A DNA stretch of 64,000 nt from Leptolyngbyaceae cyanobacterium C42_A2020_001 (GTDB lineage Bacteria; Cyanobacteriota; Cyanobacteriia; Leptolyngbyales; Leptolyngbyaceae). Shown here piece after piece: positions 44,003 to 53,774 of the stretch. The stretch covers positions 1 through 64,000 of the forward strand of contig JACYLN010000141.1 of the NCBI GenBank assembly GCA_015272515.1. Reading direction: 5' to 3'. The notes under the pieces were generated by a model that did no database searches, was not told where the DNA came from, and saw only the letters and a program-made list of their open reading frames with translations. Numbering within the stretch: position 1 is the stretch's first letter; each line of letters opens with the position of its first letter. The position numbers were made by a program, and so were the translations under genes.

Positions 44003-45724
44003 GTGGTGACCGAGTCGATGTCCTTCTCAGACATGAAATCTAAAATAATCGTTTGTGGCTTAGATGCAACTGGCTACAAAATTTTTCGGTTGTTAAAGCA
44101 GCAGGGAGCCAGAGTTGTAGGGATTCATAACCGCCCACTCCCCGCTGAAGGAGATGATGTTATCATCGGTGACTTGCAAGCAGCAGAAACCCTTCTAGAG
44201 GCGGGAATTCGAGATGCTCAAACCCTGGTTTTGACTGATAGCGAAGATGGGGTGAATTTGGGCGTGCTGATGCAGGCGCGGGTGCTTAACCCTCGTATTC
44301 GGATTATTAATCGACTGTTCAACACAAGTTTGGGCGATCGCCTCGATCACACCTTGCCAGACCACATCACAATGAGCGTGGCGGCGTTGGCGGCTCCAAT
44401 TTTTGCATTTTCTGCCTTAGGGAGTGCAGCCATTGGGCAACTCAAACTATCTAACCAAACCTGGCCCATCCACCAAATTCACATTAACGAAACCCATCCC
44501 TGGCGCGGACGGTCCCTTACAGATCTGTGGGACGATCGCGACCGAATGTTAATCTACTACCTTCCTGCTCACGGGCGAATGGATTTGGTAAGTGCTGTGA
44601 TCAGTGAGCAGCCTTTGCAGGTGGGCGATCGCTTAATTGTGGGAACAAAACCTAGAATTAAAACGGCTCCGCAGCGATCGCTCTCGCAACAATTGGCGAA
44701 GTTGGCAACTGGATTTAGTTACCTGCGGCAGCACAGTCAGGCGCTGTTAGGAAGCACGCTGTTGCTCCTGTTGATCATTCTGTTTTCTGCGCTGATTTAC
44801 ATTTCCAACACGTTTGACAAATCATTAATTGATGCGCTGTATTTTTCCGTCAGCATGATTACAGGTGCAGGAGACAGTTTGATCAGTGTTGGACCAGCAT
44901 CCGATAGTCTGAAGATATTTACGGTATTCACAATGCTGGTAGGAGCCGCGATCGTCGGTTTATCCTACGCCCTGCTGAATGATTTTATCTTGGGCACCCG
45001 CTTCGATCGCTTTTGGGAAGCCGCTCGCATTCCCCATCGCAATCACTTCATCATCTGTGGCTTGGGCGGGTTAGGAATGCAAATCGTTCAGCACCTCCGC
45101 AGTTGCGGTCATGAAGTTGTCGTGATTGAAAAAGATCCCAACTGCCGCTTTCTCGCATCGGTGCGGGCACAAAAAATCCCAGTAATTCAAGGCGACACCA
45201 CCCTGCCAACCTCACTCAAATCAGCCAATCTTGAAAACGCTCAAGCGTTGTTAGCAGTAACCAGCACCGACGCGGTCAACCTGGAAACTGCCCTTAATGC
45301 CAAAGGATTAAACCCTAAAGTCCCTGTCATCGTGCGCTACCAAGATCCAGAGTTTGCCTGGATGGCGCAACTGGTGTTTGATTTCGATGCGGTTTTGAGT
45401 CCAGCCGAATTGGTGGCTCCGGCATTTGCGGCGGCGGCATTAGGCGGACGGGTGTTGGGTAACGGGATGACCGCAGATAGCCTCTGGGTGGCAATGGCAA
45501 CCATGATCACGCCTTCTCACCCTTTTTGTGGCACACGAGTGAAGGACGCAGCAATATCATGGGATTTTGTGCCTCTCTATATTGAAACCAATTCACAAAC
45601 AATTCACGGCTGGAATTTGCTAGATATGTGCCTCAGCGCAGGCGACGTTCTTTATATGACAATGCCTGCAACCCAGCTAGAACAGCTATGGCAAGCAGCT
45701 CCGTCACCGCTGCGCTCTGCCTGA
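44003..45724 (+). CDS. NAD-binding (TrkA-N) ion channel protein
   Basis: A 573-residue protein with two TrkA-N/RCK-like domains flanking a two-helix channel core. The first RCK domain (~14-140) opens KIIVCGLDATGYKIFRLLKQQGARVVG; the second (~350-500) has HFIICGLGGLGMQIVQHLRSCGHEVVVIE, both with GxGxxG-like turns. Between them, TM segments at ~250-272 and ~310-330 enclose a pore helix with DALYFSVSMITGAGDSLISVG. TGAGD replaces the usual TVGYG/TVGFG filter, so ion selectivity is uncertain. Start could also be ATG 44018, giving 568 aa. It is presumably a regulated cation channel in the plasma membrane. Confidence 0.85.
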   Translation: MVTESMSFSDMKSKIIVCGLDATGYKIFRLLKQQGARVVGIHNRPLPAEGDDVIIGDLQAAETLLEAGIRDAQTLVLTDSEDGVNLGVLMQARVLNPRIRIINRLFNTSLGDRLDHTLPDHITMSVAALAAPIFAFSALGSAAIGQLKLSNQTWPIHQIHINETHPWRGRSLTDLWDDRDRMLIYYLPAHGRMDLVSAVISEQPLQVGDRLIVGTKPRIKTAPQRSLSQQLAKLATGFSYLRQHSQALLGSTLLLLLIILFSALIYISNTFDKSLIDALYFSVSMITGAGDSLISVGPASDSLKIFTVFTMLVGAAIVGLSYALLNDFILGTRFDRFWEAARIPHRNHFIICGLGGLGMQIVQHLRSCGHEVVVIEKDPNCRFLASVRAQKIPVIQGDTTLPTSLKSANLENAQALLAVTSTDAVNLETALNAKGLNPKVPVIVRYQDPEFAWMAQLVFDFDAVLSPAELVAPAFAAAALGGRVLGNGMTADSLWVAMATMITPSHPFCGTRVKDAAISWDFVPLYIETNSQTIHGWNLLDMCLSAGDVLYMTMPATQLEQLWQAAPSPLRSA

Positions 45725-45762
45725 CCTAACTGTTTACCGTTACAAGTTAATAAGGATGCTCG

Positions 45763-46059
45763 TTATGCTGACGCAAGAGGAATTCTACGATAGGCAATTT
45801 GAGCGGGTTCTGCCTCTTGGGGTGAAAGAGGCATCTCAGAATGAAGCTGAGAATCTGCCATATCTCGAATCAGAGTGGTTCTAGAACTGATGTAATCGTA
45901 AAGTTCGCAAACTTCCTCACCATTCAACAAAATTCTTTTAGACACGCGTTGCAGCAGCAATCGAACTAATCCTGTGTCAGTTAGGGAAAGCAAGTGCATC
46001 GTTTGAGTTTCTTCAATCACCGACCAGATTAGACGTATCATGGATGGATCTAGTCTCAT
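45763..46059 (-). CDS. Hypothetical small protein
   Basis: A protein of 98 aa from ATG 46059, which AGGAGGTG precedes at a good distance, rather than the track's start at 46068. The sequence (IRLIWSVIEETQTMHLLSLTDTGLVRLLLQRV, LNGEEVCELYDYISSRTTLIRDMA) is predicted to be mainly helical, without membrane segments or Cys. Similar proteins with the 'LW.VIE..Q...LL.L.D..LV..LL..V' pattern are found in cyanobacteria as hypothetical proteins. It converges on the TrkA-N channel gene. Confidence 0.65.
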   Translation of the reverse strand: MRLDPSMIRLIWSVIEETQTMHLLSLTDTGLVRLLLQRVSKRILLNGEEVCELYDYISSRTTLIRDMADSQLHSEMPLSPQEAEPAQIAYRRIPLASA

Positions 46060-46243
46060 TCCCTTCACCTCCTCTGCTACAAAGTAAATTTAATAATTTC
46101 TTTAGATTCTTGCTTAATCTGAAGCTGGAGTCTAGTGTTTATTACCTGTTACAACAGTTCTTAATAACTCTCGATAATCTGGAAGATTTATTTACTTGAT
46201 ACAGGTCGGCGATTTTTCAACTATTCGCGAAAAGATATGGTTT

Positions 46244-48643
46244 CTACAAATCGTAGGGAGTTTCCCACTCTGACAGGGTTTGATGAACCTGCTGTGCCTG
46301 TTTGGGAGCTTGAATTTCGTTGAACAGACGGAGGGCGTGTTGAAGATGGGTGGTGCGCTGTTCGCGATCGCCCATGCGGTGATAGGTCAACCCCAACTGA
46401 TAATAGGCTTCTGCCAGGTCACATTTTGCCCCAATTTTGTCGAGGAGTTGGATGGCGTTGGTATGGTAACAAAGCGCTGCTTCAAAGTCTTGTTGCTCTC
46501 GATGCAGTTGAGCAATGCCGTGTAGAGCTTTGGCTCGAATTTGGGTGAAGTGGTTCTCCTCAGATAAAAGAATGGTGTTTTGGTAGTACTGAAAGGCTTC
46601 TTCTAAGCGACCCAGGTTGCGATAGGTAGAACCCAAAAACAGCAGGCTATACCCTCTTCCCCAAAAGGTTATTTTTGTGCTGGGATGCAATCGCGCGATC
46701 GCCTGGTTGGCAAAGTGAATGGCTGTCTCAGTTTGGCTCAGGCGTGAGTTTAAGTAGGCTAAACAGCAGAGGGAATAGGTAATGTATTCCTGATAGTCAT
46801 CGCTTGTCTCAGCCAGAGGAATGACGCTATGGAAAACCGCGATCGCCTCTTCTAGTTCTCCCAAATCTCTCAGGCACAGCCCTCGGTTAAACAGGGCGGC
46901 AATTCTCAGCTTTTCCAGATCAAACTGCTCGGCAATCTGGCTAGCCTGGTCATGACAGTTCAACGCTTGATGCAAACTGCCTGCTAAACGGTAGATGTAG
47001 CCGAGGAGAATGTAGAGCGCGCCTAGACGATAGTCGGGAGTGACGTTGTTAATTACGCCCGTGATGGCAGCAATCATCTGCTGCAACAACCCCAGACGGT
47101 AGAATAGCCAGCCCAGTGGCAATCCTTCTCCCCAGCGACTGTTTCTGACATCGGTCAACACGTCGCAGGCACGTTCGTAGTCGTGGATTTCCAGGTAGTG
47201 ATAGTAGGCTTCGAGAATGCAGATGGCATCATCTACGGTTTCAACAATTTGGACGCTATCCATCCAATATTCCGCTGCCGTGCGATTCGTCAGTTCCCAA
47301 ACATCACTCTGCCGCAACCGCGCGATCGCTTCTCCCCGAATGACCGGGTGCAGCCAGTATTTGCCTCGACGAACTTCAATCAGCGATCGATCTTGTAAAG
47401 CACGAATGATCGAACGGCGCTGCTCTTTGGGAGTATCCCACAACAGACAGTTCACACCCTCAACAGGGATGTAATGCACGTCTTGATAGCGGTAACAACC
47501 CAGCCGACACAGCAGTTGATAGACTTCTGGATTGGAGTTTTGCAGGCGATTGAATTGGCTGACTACCAGATCTTTGAGTTCGGGTTCGCTGAGCAAATCC
47601 TGGTTGTTGTCTTGCCAAAAGGCTTCTATGTCGCCATCAAAATCTTGCAAAATCACGCCACTAAAGAGTTTCATGGCTTTGGCGTTGCCTCCGTAGGCAG
47701 TACACATAGCGGCGATCGCGGGAGACTCAGAATCTAACCCACGATTTTTGAAAAACTGTCGCCATGCTTGCTCATCCAATCCTTCTAGTAAATAACGCTC
47801 AACGCTAACACTAGATTCGCATAACCGTTCGCGGCTGGTAATCAGCGTCACAGAGCGCACGCTGGAGTCAGATAGGGCACGCAGTAGATCCACATAGGGG
47901 CGGTGTTCTTCAATGAATTTGCCGTGTTTGTCGAGGGCAGATTCCAGATTGTCGATCAGAATGCCGACCCGTTGATGTTCGTCGCGCAGTTTACGTTTGA
48001 GTCGTTCCAGATTAATGCCAAAATCCCGTCCAGGTTCTTCATTAAAGTCGCGTCGGAGCCATTCCTCAACTACACTTTCCACCAGAGTAATGTTACGGCG
48101 TTCGGCTGCCATCCAGAGTTCCAGGCAACAGTCAAACCCCTGAGTTTTGAAGTATTTACGTGCCAAAGTCGTTTTGCCGCGCCCGCCTTCGCCCTGAATC
48201 AGGATGATGCGGTTTCCCTGAGCAATCTTTTCGTTGAGATGGGCGATCGCGCCTTCGCGCCCAATAAAGTTTGGATCGACCTCATGAGTTGTTGGTGTTA
48301 CGGTGACCGAGCCAAACCCATTATTCACAGAAGCAAGGTTGATTGTCCGCTCCTCTAACTCTTGGGGCGAGTTTCCACTCATCGAGGCTTGATAACGCTC
48401 CAACGCCGCCCGAAAATTTGTTTTGGTCACCCGCTCACCCAAAATTTCTGTGAGCAGCCTGAACAGGTTTGCGCCCTCTTCTTTAACGTAAGCTTCGGCG
48501 TAGCCTAATCTTTCGGCAATTGCGTCATAGGTTTCTCCTTCCCACGAACCTCGAAAAACAGCGGCTCTCAGATCACTTAAGTGTTCACTTGTTGCATTGA
48601 GAACCAGCCGATCTACCAGTTGTAAACTTTCTTCGGCACCCAT
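46244..48643 (-). CDS. vMAP-type STAND ATPase: HTH-like N-terminus, NB-ARC, TPR
   Basis: A roughly 799-residue STAND protein. ATG 48643 (MGAEESLQLVDRLVL) is preferred to TTG 48661. Residues ~5-85 are the HTH-like N-terminal domain of vWA-MoxR-associated proteins (FRGSWEGETYDAIAERLGY, then LFRLLTEILGERVTKTNF). The NB-ARC ATPase (~125-400) has FIGREGAIAHL, P-loop GEGGRGKTTLARKYF, and Walker B-like RVGILIDNLESAL. The last ~350 residues are TPR-like repeats (LEEAIAVFHSVIPLAETSDD and others). Such proteins are thought to sense a ligand and oligomerise, in some cases in phage defence; no effector domain is visible, so the output is unknown. Confidence 0.82.
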   Translation of the reverse strand: MGAEESLQLVDRLVLNATSEHLSDLRAAVFRGSWEGETYDAIAERLGYAEAYVKEEGANLFRLLTEILGERVTKTNFRAALERYQASMSGNSPQELEERTINLASVNNGFGSVTVTPTTHEVDPNFIGREGAIAHLNEKIAQGNRIILIQGEGGRGKTTLARKYFKTQGFDCCLELWMAAERRNITLVESVVEEWLRRDFNEEPGRDFGINLERLKRKLRDEHQRVGILIDNLESALDKHGKFIEEHRPYVDLLRALSDSSVRSVTLITSRERLCESSVSVERYLLEGLDEQAWRQFFKNRGLDSESPAIAAMCTAYGGNAKAMKLFSGVILQDFDGDIEAFWQDNNQDLLSEPELKDLVVSQFNRLQNSNPEVYQLLCRLGCYRYQDVHYIPVEGVNCLLWDTPKEQRRSIIRALQDRSLIEVRRGKYWLHPVIRGEAIARLRQSDVWELTNRTAAEYWMDSVQIVETVDDAICILEAYYHYLEIHDYERACDVLTDVRNSRWGEGLPLGWLFYRLGLLQQMIAAITGVINNVTPDYRLGALYILLGYIYRLAGSLHQALNCHDQASQIAEQFDLEKLRIAALFNRGLCLRDLGELEEAIAVFHSVIPLAETSDDYQEYITYSLCCLAYLNSRLSQTETAIHFANQAIARLHPSTKITFWGRGYSLLFLGSTYRNLGRLEEAFQYYQNTILLSEENHFTQIRAKALHGIAQLHREQQDFEAALCYHTNAIQLLDKIGAKCDLAEAYYQLGLTYHRMGDREQRTTHLQHALRLFNEIQAPKQAQQVHQTLSEWETPYDL

Positions 48644-48970
48644 TGAGGCGTTGCGTATCAATTTTTCTCAATCTAACCTACCCTTTCCAACTTTTTCCAA
48701 CCCTTTTAAGAAGGATTTTTGAGGAGCAGCAGTTTTGGCGCACTAAAGTTCCAACCTAAACCTACGGTCAATAGATGCATTCCTCAGTAATTTAGGAATA
48801 GAAGATCACCCGTTTGTATTAACCCAGTAGGATTCATCATCTACTAGCCCTCATCCTTCTGAATTCTGTTCTGGTTGATTTGTTGTAAATTTTCCGTCTG
48901 GGTGCAAACGGTTTGTCGGCTGAGGAGACAGGCTCACCATTTTCTCCACATAATTTAGGAGGTTAAATCC

Positions 48971-49429
48971 ATGCCTTCATTAAGCCCCCAACGATTCCAA
49001 CCCGCTCAAGCGAACAATTCTGCTCTACTGGCAAATTCCCAATCCTCCCTGAAAGACGACGAAATTGCCTTATTGACTGAGCAACTTAAGGCAATGCATT
49101 CTGCGAATCAGCAAATGCAGGCACAACTGCAACGTTTGCAGCAACAACTCAACGAACGCGATCGCCCCGTTGCACCCACACGCCCCATCCAAATTTCGAC
49201 CGAAAGCGCCAGCGATTACAGCACGGTTGTTCGGTTGGGTTTCAAAGCCTTGAAATGGTTATTTTTGTTTCTGATTGGCTTTTCTATCGCTTGCGTTGTG
49301 TCAGCCAGTTTGCAAGCACCACAAGTGCTAGAAACATTAACCAGTCTGATGTCAATGATTTTGGCTCCGCTGATAGTTCTGACTTTGTGCGTCATGGTTG
49401 CAGCGGCAATTTTAGAATCGTTGAAATAG
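48971..49429 (+). CDS. Small coiled-coil membrane protein
   Basis: A 152-residue protein. The N-terminal half is Gln-rich and coiled-coil-like ([30 protein letters not shown], ~32-60). Two membrane segments follow ([22 protein letters not shown] and [23 protein letters not shown]). TTAGGAGG lies ten bases before the ATG, a strong ribosome-binding site. It is not part of an operon: an α/β-hydrolase gene converges 12 bp on. No family was recognised. Confidence 0.7.
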   Translation: MPSLSPQRFQPAQANNSALLANSQSSLKDDEIALLTEQLKAMHSANQQMQAQLQRLQQQLNERDRPVAPTRPIQISTESASDYSTVVRLGFKALKWLFLFLIGFSIACVVSASLQAPQVLETLTSLMSMILAPLIVLTLCVMVAAAILESLK

Positions 49430-49441
49430 GGTATTTCCGCT

Positions 49442-50437
49442 TCACGTCCAAAACCGAGTCTTCAGGATTTGCACGCGGGAGTTGGTTGCCTGCATCGGCA
49501 CTCGACCCCGCGCAACACACTCCCACATGTGGTCAAACACCAGTCCAGAATTGCCTGATGGATCGGTTAAAAAATAGCCGTGCCCCACCGGATTGTCATA
49601 CACGTTGTTGAAGTCGCCGCAGTCAAGCGCGAAAACGTTGCGGGGAGTATTGGCGATGCGTTCAGGTCCGGTGTGACCCATGCGGCGGGCAGTCACACTC
49701 ATATTTGCAACTTTGCTGGCACGCATGGCAAGGTCATCGGCGGCAAAGTAAACCACGACATTGCGAGACCCGTGGGCGATGTATTCGCCTTGCTGACCAA
49801 AGTCGAGGGTGTTGTTGGAAACATCCGCTGCTGCCATGAAAATATTGCGAAAGATCAGGGGAAACCCTCGTGGTTGAAAGTATTCAATGGTGCGGGCGAT
49901 CGCTCCACGCAATACTCGGTTTCCCATTGAGTGGGCAATCAGATTAATCGGTTTGGTACAGGGGTCGTCTAAGGTGCTGTTGCCCTCTCGCCAGCCCAAA
50001 AACTTTTCAAACATACGGGCATAGGCAATGTCACTGGCATCTGCCGCAATCTGGTCATCGTAATAATCTTTCACTGCGCCCAGATCGGCATCACAGGGCC
50101 AGATCAGCGGCACCACCAAAATTTCGCCATTTGCTTTGCGGTCAAATAGCGCTTGCAAGTTGCCAGCCGTGGGAAAGATGGCGGGTTCCGGTAATGCGGA
50201 ATAACCATGCAGAAATAACACGATTTGCTTGGCGGGTGACGCTTTTAGCTCACTAAAAAAAGCACGATTGCCAATTTCCACATAGTTATTAGAATCAGTG
50301 CGACGGCAGAAATAGATCGATTGCTCCGCCTGGTTATTTTCTAAGTCAAAGTTGATTTGGCGGGGCAGTGTGTAAGAGCCGTCTGGGTTAACAGGGGTGG
50401 GGCCTTCTTTTAAGACTCGATTGGTAGCAAACAGCAT
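49442..50437 (-). CDS. DUF900-type alpha/beta hydrolase
   Basis: A 331-residue protein with a DUF900 alpha/beta-hydrolase core: KQIVLFLHGYSALPEPAIF near residue 72, INLIAHSMGNRVLRGAI (nucleophile Ser in HSMG, ~170), FMAAADVSNNT in the acid region and VGHGYFLTDPSG, which carries a candidate catalytic His. DUF900 proteins are predicted lipase/esterase-like enzymes of unknown substrate. No signal peptide. The gene converges on the coiled-coil gene and lies 93 bp upstream of, or after, the kinase run on the same strand. Confidence 0.8.
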   Translation of the reverse strand: MLFATNRVLKEGPTPVNPDGSYTLPRQINFDLENNQAEQSIYFCRRTDSNNYVEIGNRAFFSELKASPAKQIVLFLHGYSALPEPAIFPTAGNLQALFDRKANGEILVVPLIWPCDADLGAVKDYYDDQIAADASDIAYARMFEKFLGWREGNSTLDDPCTKPINLIAHSMGNRVLRGAIARTIEYFQPRGFPLIFRNIFMAAADVSNNTLDFGQQGEYIAHGSRNVVVYFAADDLAMRASKVANMSVTARRMGHTGPERIANTPRNVFALDCGDFNNVYDNPVGHGYFLTDPSGNSGLVFDHMWECVARGRVPMQATNSRVQILKTRFWT

Positions 50438-50530
50438 TTTAAACAGATTCCAAACGAACGCCCCTGTTATAACTCACATATTCCTTAGAAAGAGGGAATG
50501 TTGAGGTTTCTTATTGCATTTGTAAGTTCG

Positions 50531-51889
50531 TCAAGATTTGTGTCGCACGATAGGAACACCCAACCATTCACTCAATTCTTCCGCCAACCATTCCAATTCT
50601 TCAGGCGTAAAGTGTCTATGTTTGAGCGAAAAGCGTTGTTGACCAGCATGAATCGTTAGCTGGGTTACCCAGAAAACAACTCCACGCTCAAATTGGTACT
50701 CTCCAACGTAATAGAGATGAATTGCGGAAATTGCCTGCACTGGAGCAGAGCGGCGACGCAGATAATCGCCAGATGAGCTGCCCAAAAACCCACTCAACAG
50801 GGAGATTCGCTGTTCGTCGATTTGCAAGCGATCGCGCTTCAGCAGCAGAATAGCCGTGAGGGGAATGATGATAAATAGGATGACTCCAAACAAGCCCGAA
50901 AGAACGGTTGACGTGACGTTAAGAACTTGTCCAACGCAAACAGGAATCAAGACAGAGAGAAAGCCCAGCAGGTAATAGCCTAGATTGCGTCGGGGAAAGA
51001 AGACTGTGAAGCTGGAAGGCGTTTTGTGGACAACCAGATCGCTGAGGGGCATTGGGTTGTCTGGGGTGGCGGGTGCTGGACGCATTTGGGGAAACCGCAG
51101 CGATCGCAGGGCGGTTTCGGCAGAATCCAACCGTTGATCTAAGGCTGGTTGCGTCAACCATTGCAGCCAGCAGGCAAAACTGGAAGTTATCTGGGCATAC
51201 TTCTCAAACTGAATCTGAAAATTCGTTTGTGGTAGTTCGGTGGGATGCCGACCTGTGATCAAAAAAATCAGGGTTGCACCGAGGCTGTAAAGGTCAGAGG
51301 CGGGGGTGACCCGTCCTCCAAACTGCTCTGGCGGCATATAGCCATAGGTGCCCACAACGGTAATCGTGCCACCCTCCTGAGCCACCAGATTTTGCACAGA
51401 GCCAAAATCCACCAGATAAACTTGCCCTGGCGAGTTGCCAGAGCGGTTGGTTAATAAGATGTTGCTGGGCTTGATATCCCGATGAATCACGGGTGGCGTG
51501 TGGCTGTGCAGGTAGATCAAAATCTCCAACAAAGCGTCTGCCAGTTGTTTCACCTCATATTCGCTAAAGCTGCGTCCGGCTTTGAGGTGGTCTTCTAGCG
51601 ATCGCCCTTCCACGTAGCTCTGCACCAGTGCAAAGCCTTTGCCATCCGGTTCATCCAGTTCCAGATAATCCAGATAACGGGGAATCGCCGGATGGGAGAG
51701 GGATTCCAGCGTTTTGGCTTCTCGCTCAAACAGCTTTAGATCTTGCCAATCAAATTCATCCCCCAGTAGCAACACTTTGATCACCACCCATTCATCGGTC
51801 TGGGTGTCTTTTGCCAGCAAGGTTCGTCGTCCCGTTTGCCGACCCAGCGATCGCTCCACGTCGTATCGGTTGGCAAGGCGTTGAGGCAT
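50531..51889 (-). CDS. Membrane-associated serine/threonine protein kinase
   Basis: A 452-residue Hanks-type kinase. The kinase domain (~8-270) has a Gly-rich loop (RSLGRQTGRRTLLA), the ATP Lys (WVVIKVLLLG), HRDIKPSNILL, DFGS in place of DFG-x, and GTYGYMPPEQFGG. After an ~30-residue linker are two membrane segments (~305-330, ~340-365) and a C-terminal PH-like region of beta strands. Lacks extracytoplasmic PASTA domains. AAGGAG seven bases upstream of the ATG supports the start. The gene is downstream of a closely similar kinase, with 12 bp between them, so they probably form one operon. Confidence 0.93.
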   Translation of the reverse strand: MPQRLANRYDVERSLGRQTGRRTLLAKDTQTDEWVVIKVLLLGDEFDWQDLKLFEREAKTLESLSHPAIPRYLDYLELDEPDGKGFALVQSYVEGRSLEDHLKAGRSFSEYEVKQLADALLEILIYLHSHTPPVIHRDIKPSNILLTNRSGNSPGQVYLVDFGSVQNLVAQEGGTITVVGTYGYMPPEQFGGRVTPASDLYSLGATLIFLITGRHPTELPQTNFQIQFEKYAQITSSFACWLQWLTQPALDQRLDSAETALRSLRFPQMRPAPATPDNPMPLSDLVVHKTPSSFTVFFPRRNLGYYLLGFLSVLIPVCVGQVLNVTSTVLSGLFGVILFIIIPLTAILLLKRDRLQIDEQRISLLSGFLGSSSGDYLRRRSAPVQAISAIHLYYVGEYQFERGVVFWVTQLTIHAGQQRFSLKHRHFTPEELEWLAEELSEWLGVPIVRHKS

Positions 51890-51901
51890 TCGTTTGCTCC
51901 T

Positions 51902-53212
51902 TCACTTTTGGCGACTGCGTTTCTCATACCAGCGGGCAATGGATTGGCTGATTACGCCCATTGAGATTCCAGCGATCGCGGCGGGCACGATTCCCAGAAT
52001 TATTAGGAGATAAAGCGGTTCGAGATAGACAGTTTTGAAAATGAAATTGGCAATGAAGGCGTAATTGAGGCTGACGCAAGCCACCCCACTAACTAGGCTA
52101 ATAAACCAGCGATGGCGACGGGGGTTCGTTAGTGGAAAGAAAAATAATCGGGTCAAAATACCAACAATGAATCCATTTAGAACCCCCAATCCAAACCCCC
52201 ACACTGCCCCAACAAAAGCTCCTGTCATCATGCCCCAGACGAGGGTGTCAGGTACGATCATTACTGTATAAATGCCGCTGTAAATGCAGCCTGCAATGGT
52301 GCCCATTGCGCTACTACGCCAAAGTGCATTCCAGAAAAGGCTACCAGTCGAGAGGTGCTTTGAGGGAACAGTGGTGGGTTTAACAGTTGTCTGCTTAATC
52401 AGAGCAGGATTATCTAATGCGGCTAGAGCAAGTTGAGCTGAGGCAAAGCGCTGTTCTAAATTGAGATGAGTCATGCGCTTGAGCCAGGTAGCAAAGGTGG
52501 GAGTGACCTGCGCGAGATGCTCAAATTTAAGCTGCAAGCCTTCTTGGGGTAGATCGGCGGGGTGCGTTCCGGTGAGCAGGGCGATCGCGGTGGCACCCAA
52601 CGCATACAGATCGGAGGCAGGGCAGGCAATGCCCCCAAACTGCTCCGGTGGCATATAGCCGTAGGTGCCCACCACAGTCACCGTTCTGCCCTCGCGGGTG
52701 GCTAAAGTTTGCACGGAGCCAAAATCCACCAGGTAAACCTCGTCTCCCGCTAACAAAATGTTGCTGGGTTTGAGGTCACGGTGAATTACAGGGGGTTGGC
52801 GATCGTGCAGGTAATCCAGAATTTGTAACAGTTCTCGACATAGCGTTTTAACTGTAGCTTCCCGAAATGTTCGCCCTGCTTGCAAGTCATCTTCCAACGA
52901 CGACGCATCAATGTAGGTTTGCACCAGCACAAACCCTTTGCTCGCACCCTCATCAAACTCAAACGAGTCTAAATAAGCTGGAATTGCTGAGTGGGAAAGC
53001 GCTTGCAGAATTTCAGCCTCTCGCTCAAACAGGCGAATATCATCCCAGGAAATGTCTTTGTTGAAGGTTAGCCGTTTGACAACTACCTGCTCTTGAGTTT
53101 GTAAGTCTTGTGCTAAAAACGTCTGTCGTCCAGCTTTTTTCCCTAAACACTGCTGGATTTTGTAGCGCCCCTGTAAAATCTCAGATGGCTGATCGTTTTG
53201 GCTCTGGGTCAT
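51902..53212 (-). CDS. Serine/threonine protein kinase with C-terminal membrane region
   Basis: A 436-residue Hanks-type kinase, paralogous to the next gene. Kinase residues are visible: VVVKRLTF (ATP Lys), HRDLKPSNILL, VDFGSVQ and GTYGYMPPEQFGG, with the domain ending near 275. The C-terminal part has three or four membrane segments (VWGMMTGAFVGAVWGFGLGVLNGFIVGILT and AFIANFIFKTVYLEPLYLLIILGIVPAAIAG). No sensor domain faces outward. It is the first of two tandem kinases, so it may have arisen with its partner by duplication and divergence of the C-terminal region. Confidence 0.93.
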   Translation of the reverse strand: MTQSQNDQPSEILQGRYKIQQCLGKKAGRQTFLAQDLQTQEQVVVKRLTFNKDISWDDIRLFEREAEILQALSHSAIPAYLDSFEFDEGASKGFVLVQTYIDASSLEDDLQAGRTFREATVKTLCRELLQILDYLHDRQPPVIHRDLKPSNILLAGDEVYLVDFGSVQTLATREGRTVTVVGTYGYMPPEQFGGIACPASDLYALGATAIALLTGTHPADLPQEGLQLKFEHLAQVTPTFATWLKRMTHLNLEQRFASAQLALAALDNPALIKQTTVKPTTVPSKHLSTGSLFWNALWRSSAMGTIAGCIYSGIYTVMIVPDTLVWGMMTGAFVGAVWGFGLGVLNGFIVGILTRLFFFPLTNPRRHRWFISLVSGVACVSLNYAFIANFIFKTVYLEPLYLLIILGIVPAAIAGISMGVISQSIARWYEKRSRQK

Positions 53213-53512
53213 GCGTTCCAGCGGTGGCAGTGGTCACGGTGTTGTTTAGAGCGGATACACCAGCAAAACACAAATTCCAGAAGAATCTGGCAGTTAATTA
53301 GGGGACTTCCTAATAGATTGATAGCAGTATTTTACTTCTCCGCGGAAAAAGTATTGTCATATACGGTTTCCAAATCCTGATAACTATATCTCCGGCATCA
53401 TCCATCTTAAGTTTGGTTTTGATATTGTTTGTTAGCTATACATTGAGTGTGATCGCATTACGTTCCTAAGCATTTAAACTCTTTTTAAGAGAAGCTTATT
53501 CATAAAAAATCC
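53213..53512. other. 300-bp A/T-rich intergenic region
   Basis: Lies between divergent genes (kinase and zinc-ribbon protein). It contains a small palindrome CTCTT-ttt-AAGAG near 53478. No ORF of interest. It must hold both promoters; no consensus boxes are convincing. Confidence 0.5.
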
Positions 53513-53761
53513 ATGCCAAATTGTCTTTACTGTTCCAATAAGTTACTCCGTCATATTCAAAATTCTCAGCCTTATTGGTTTTGTCGATATTGTTGGCGAA
53601 AAGTTCCTTTAATAGAACCTGAGAGAGAGTCAAAAATCTCCTGTTATTCAGTACAAATTAGTCAGTCACTGAGTGTAACGTCAGTTTTATTGTCTTCAAA
53701 AAGAACTAGTGTGGCGGGCAGTGACCCATCGTTGTCAGATACATTTTCTAAACTTTTTTAA
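53513..53761 (+). CDS. Small zinc-ribbon-like protein
   Basis: An 82-residue protein with CxxC (CLYCSN) at residues 4-7 and a second pair (WFCRYCWRKV) at ~24-27, spaced as in a small zinc ribbon. The remaining C-terminal part is rich in Ser and unstructured. Such 'PNCxYCxN' proteins occur near signalling genes in cyanobacteria as unassigned small proteins. Its stop codon overlaps the AGGAGG of the next gene, so the two are translationally coupled. Confidence 0.6.
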   Translation: MPNCLYCSNKLLRHIQNSQPYWFCRYCWRKVPLIEPERESKISCYSVQISQSLSVTSVLLSSKRTSVAGSDPSLSDTFSKLF

Positions 53762-53774
53762 GGAGGCTCTTCTC

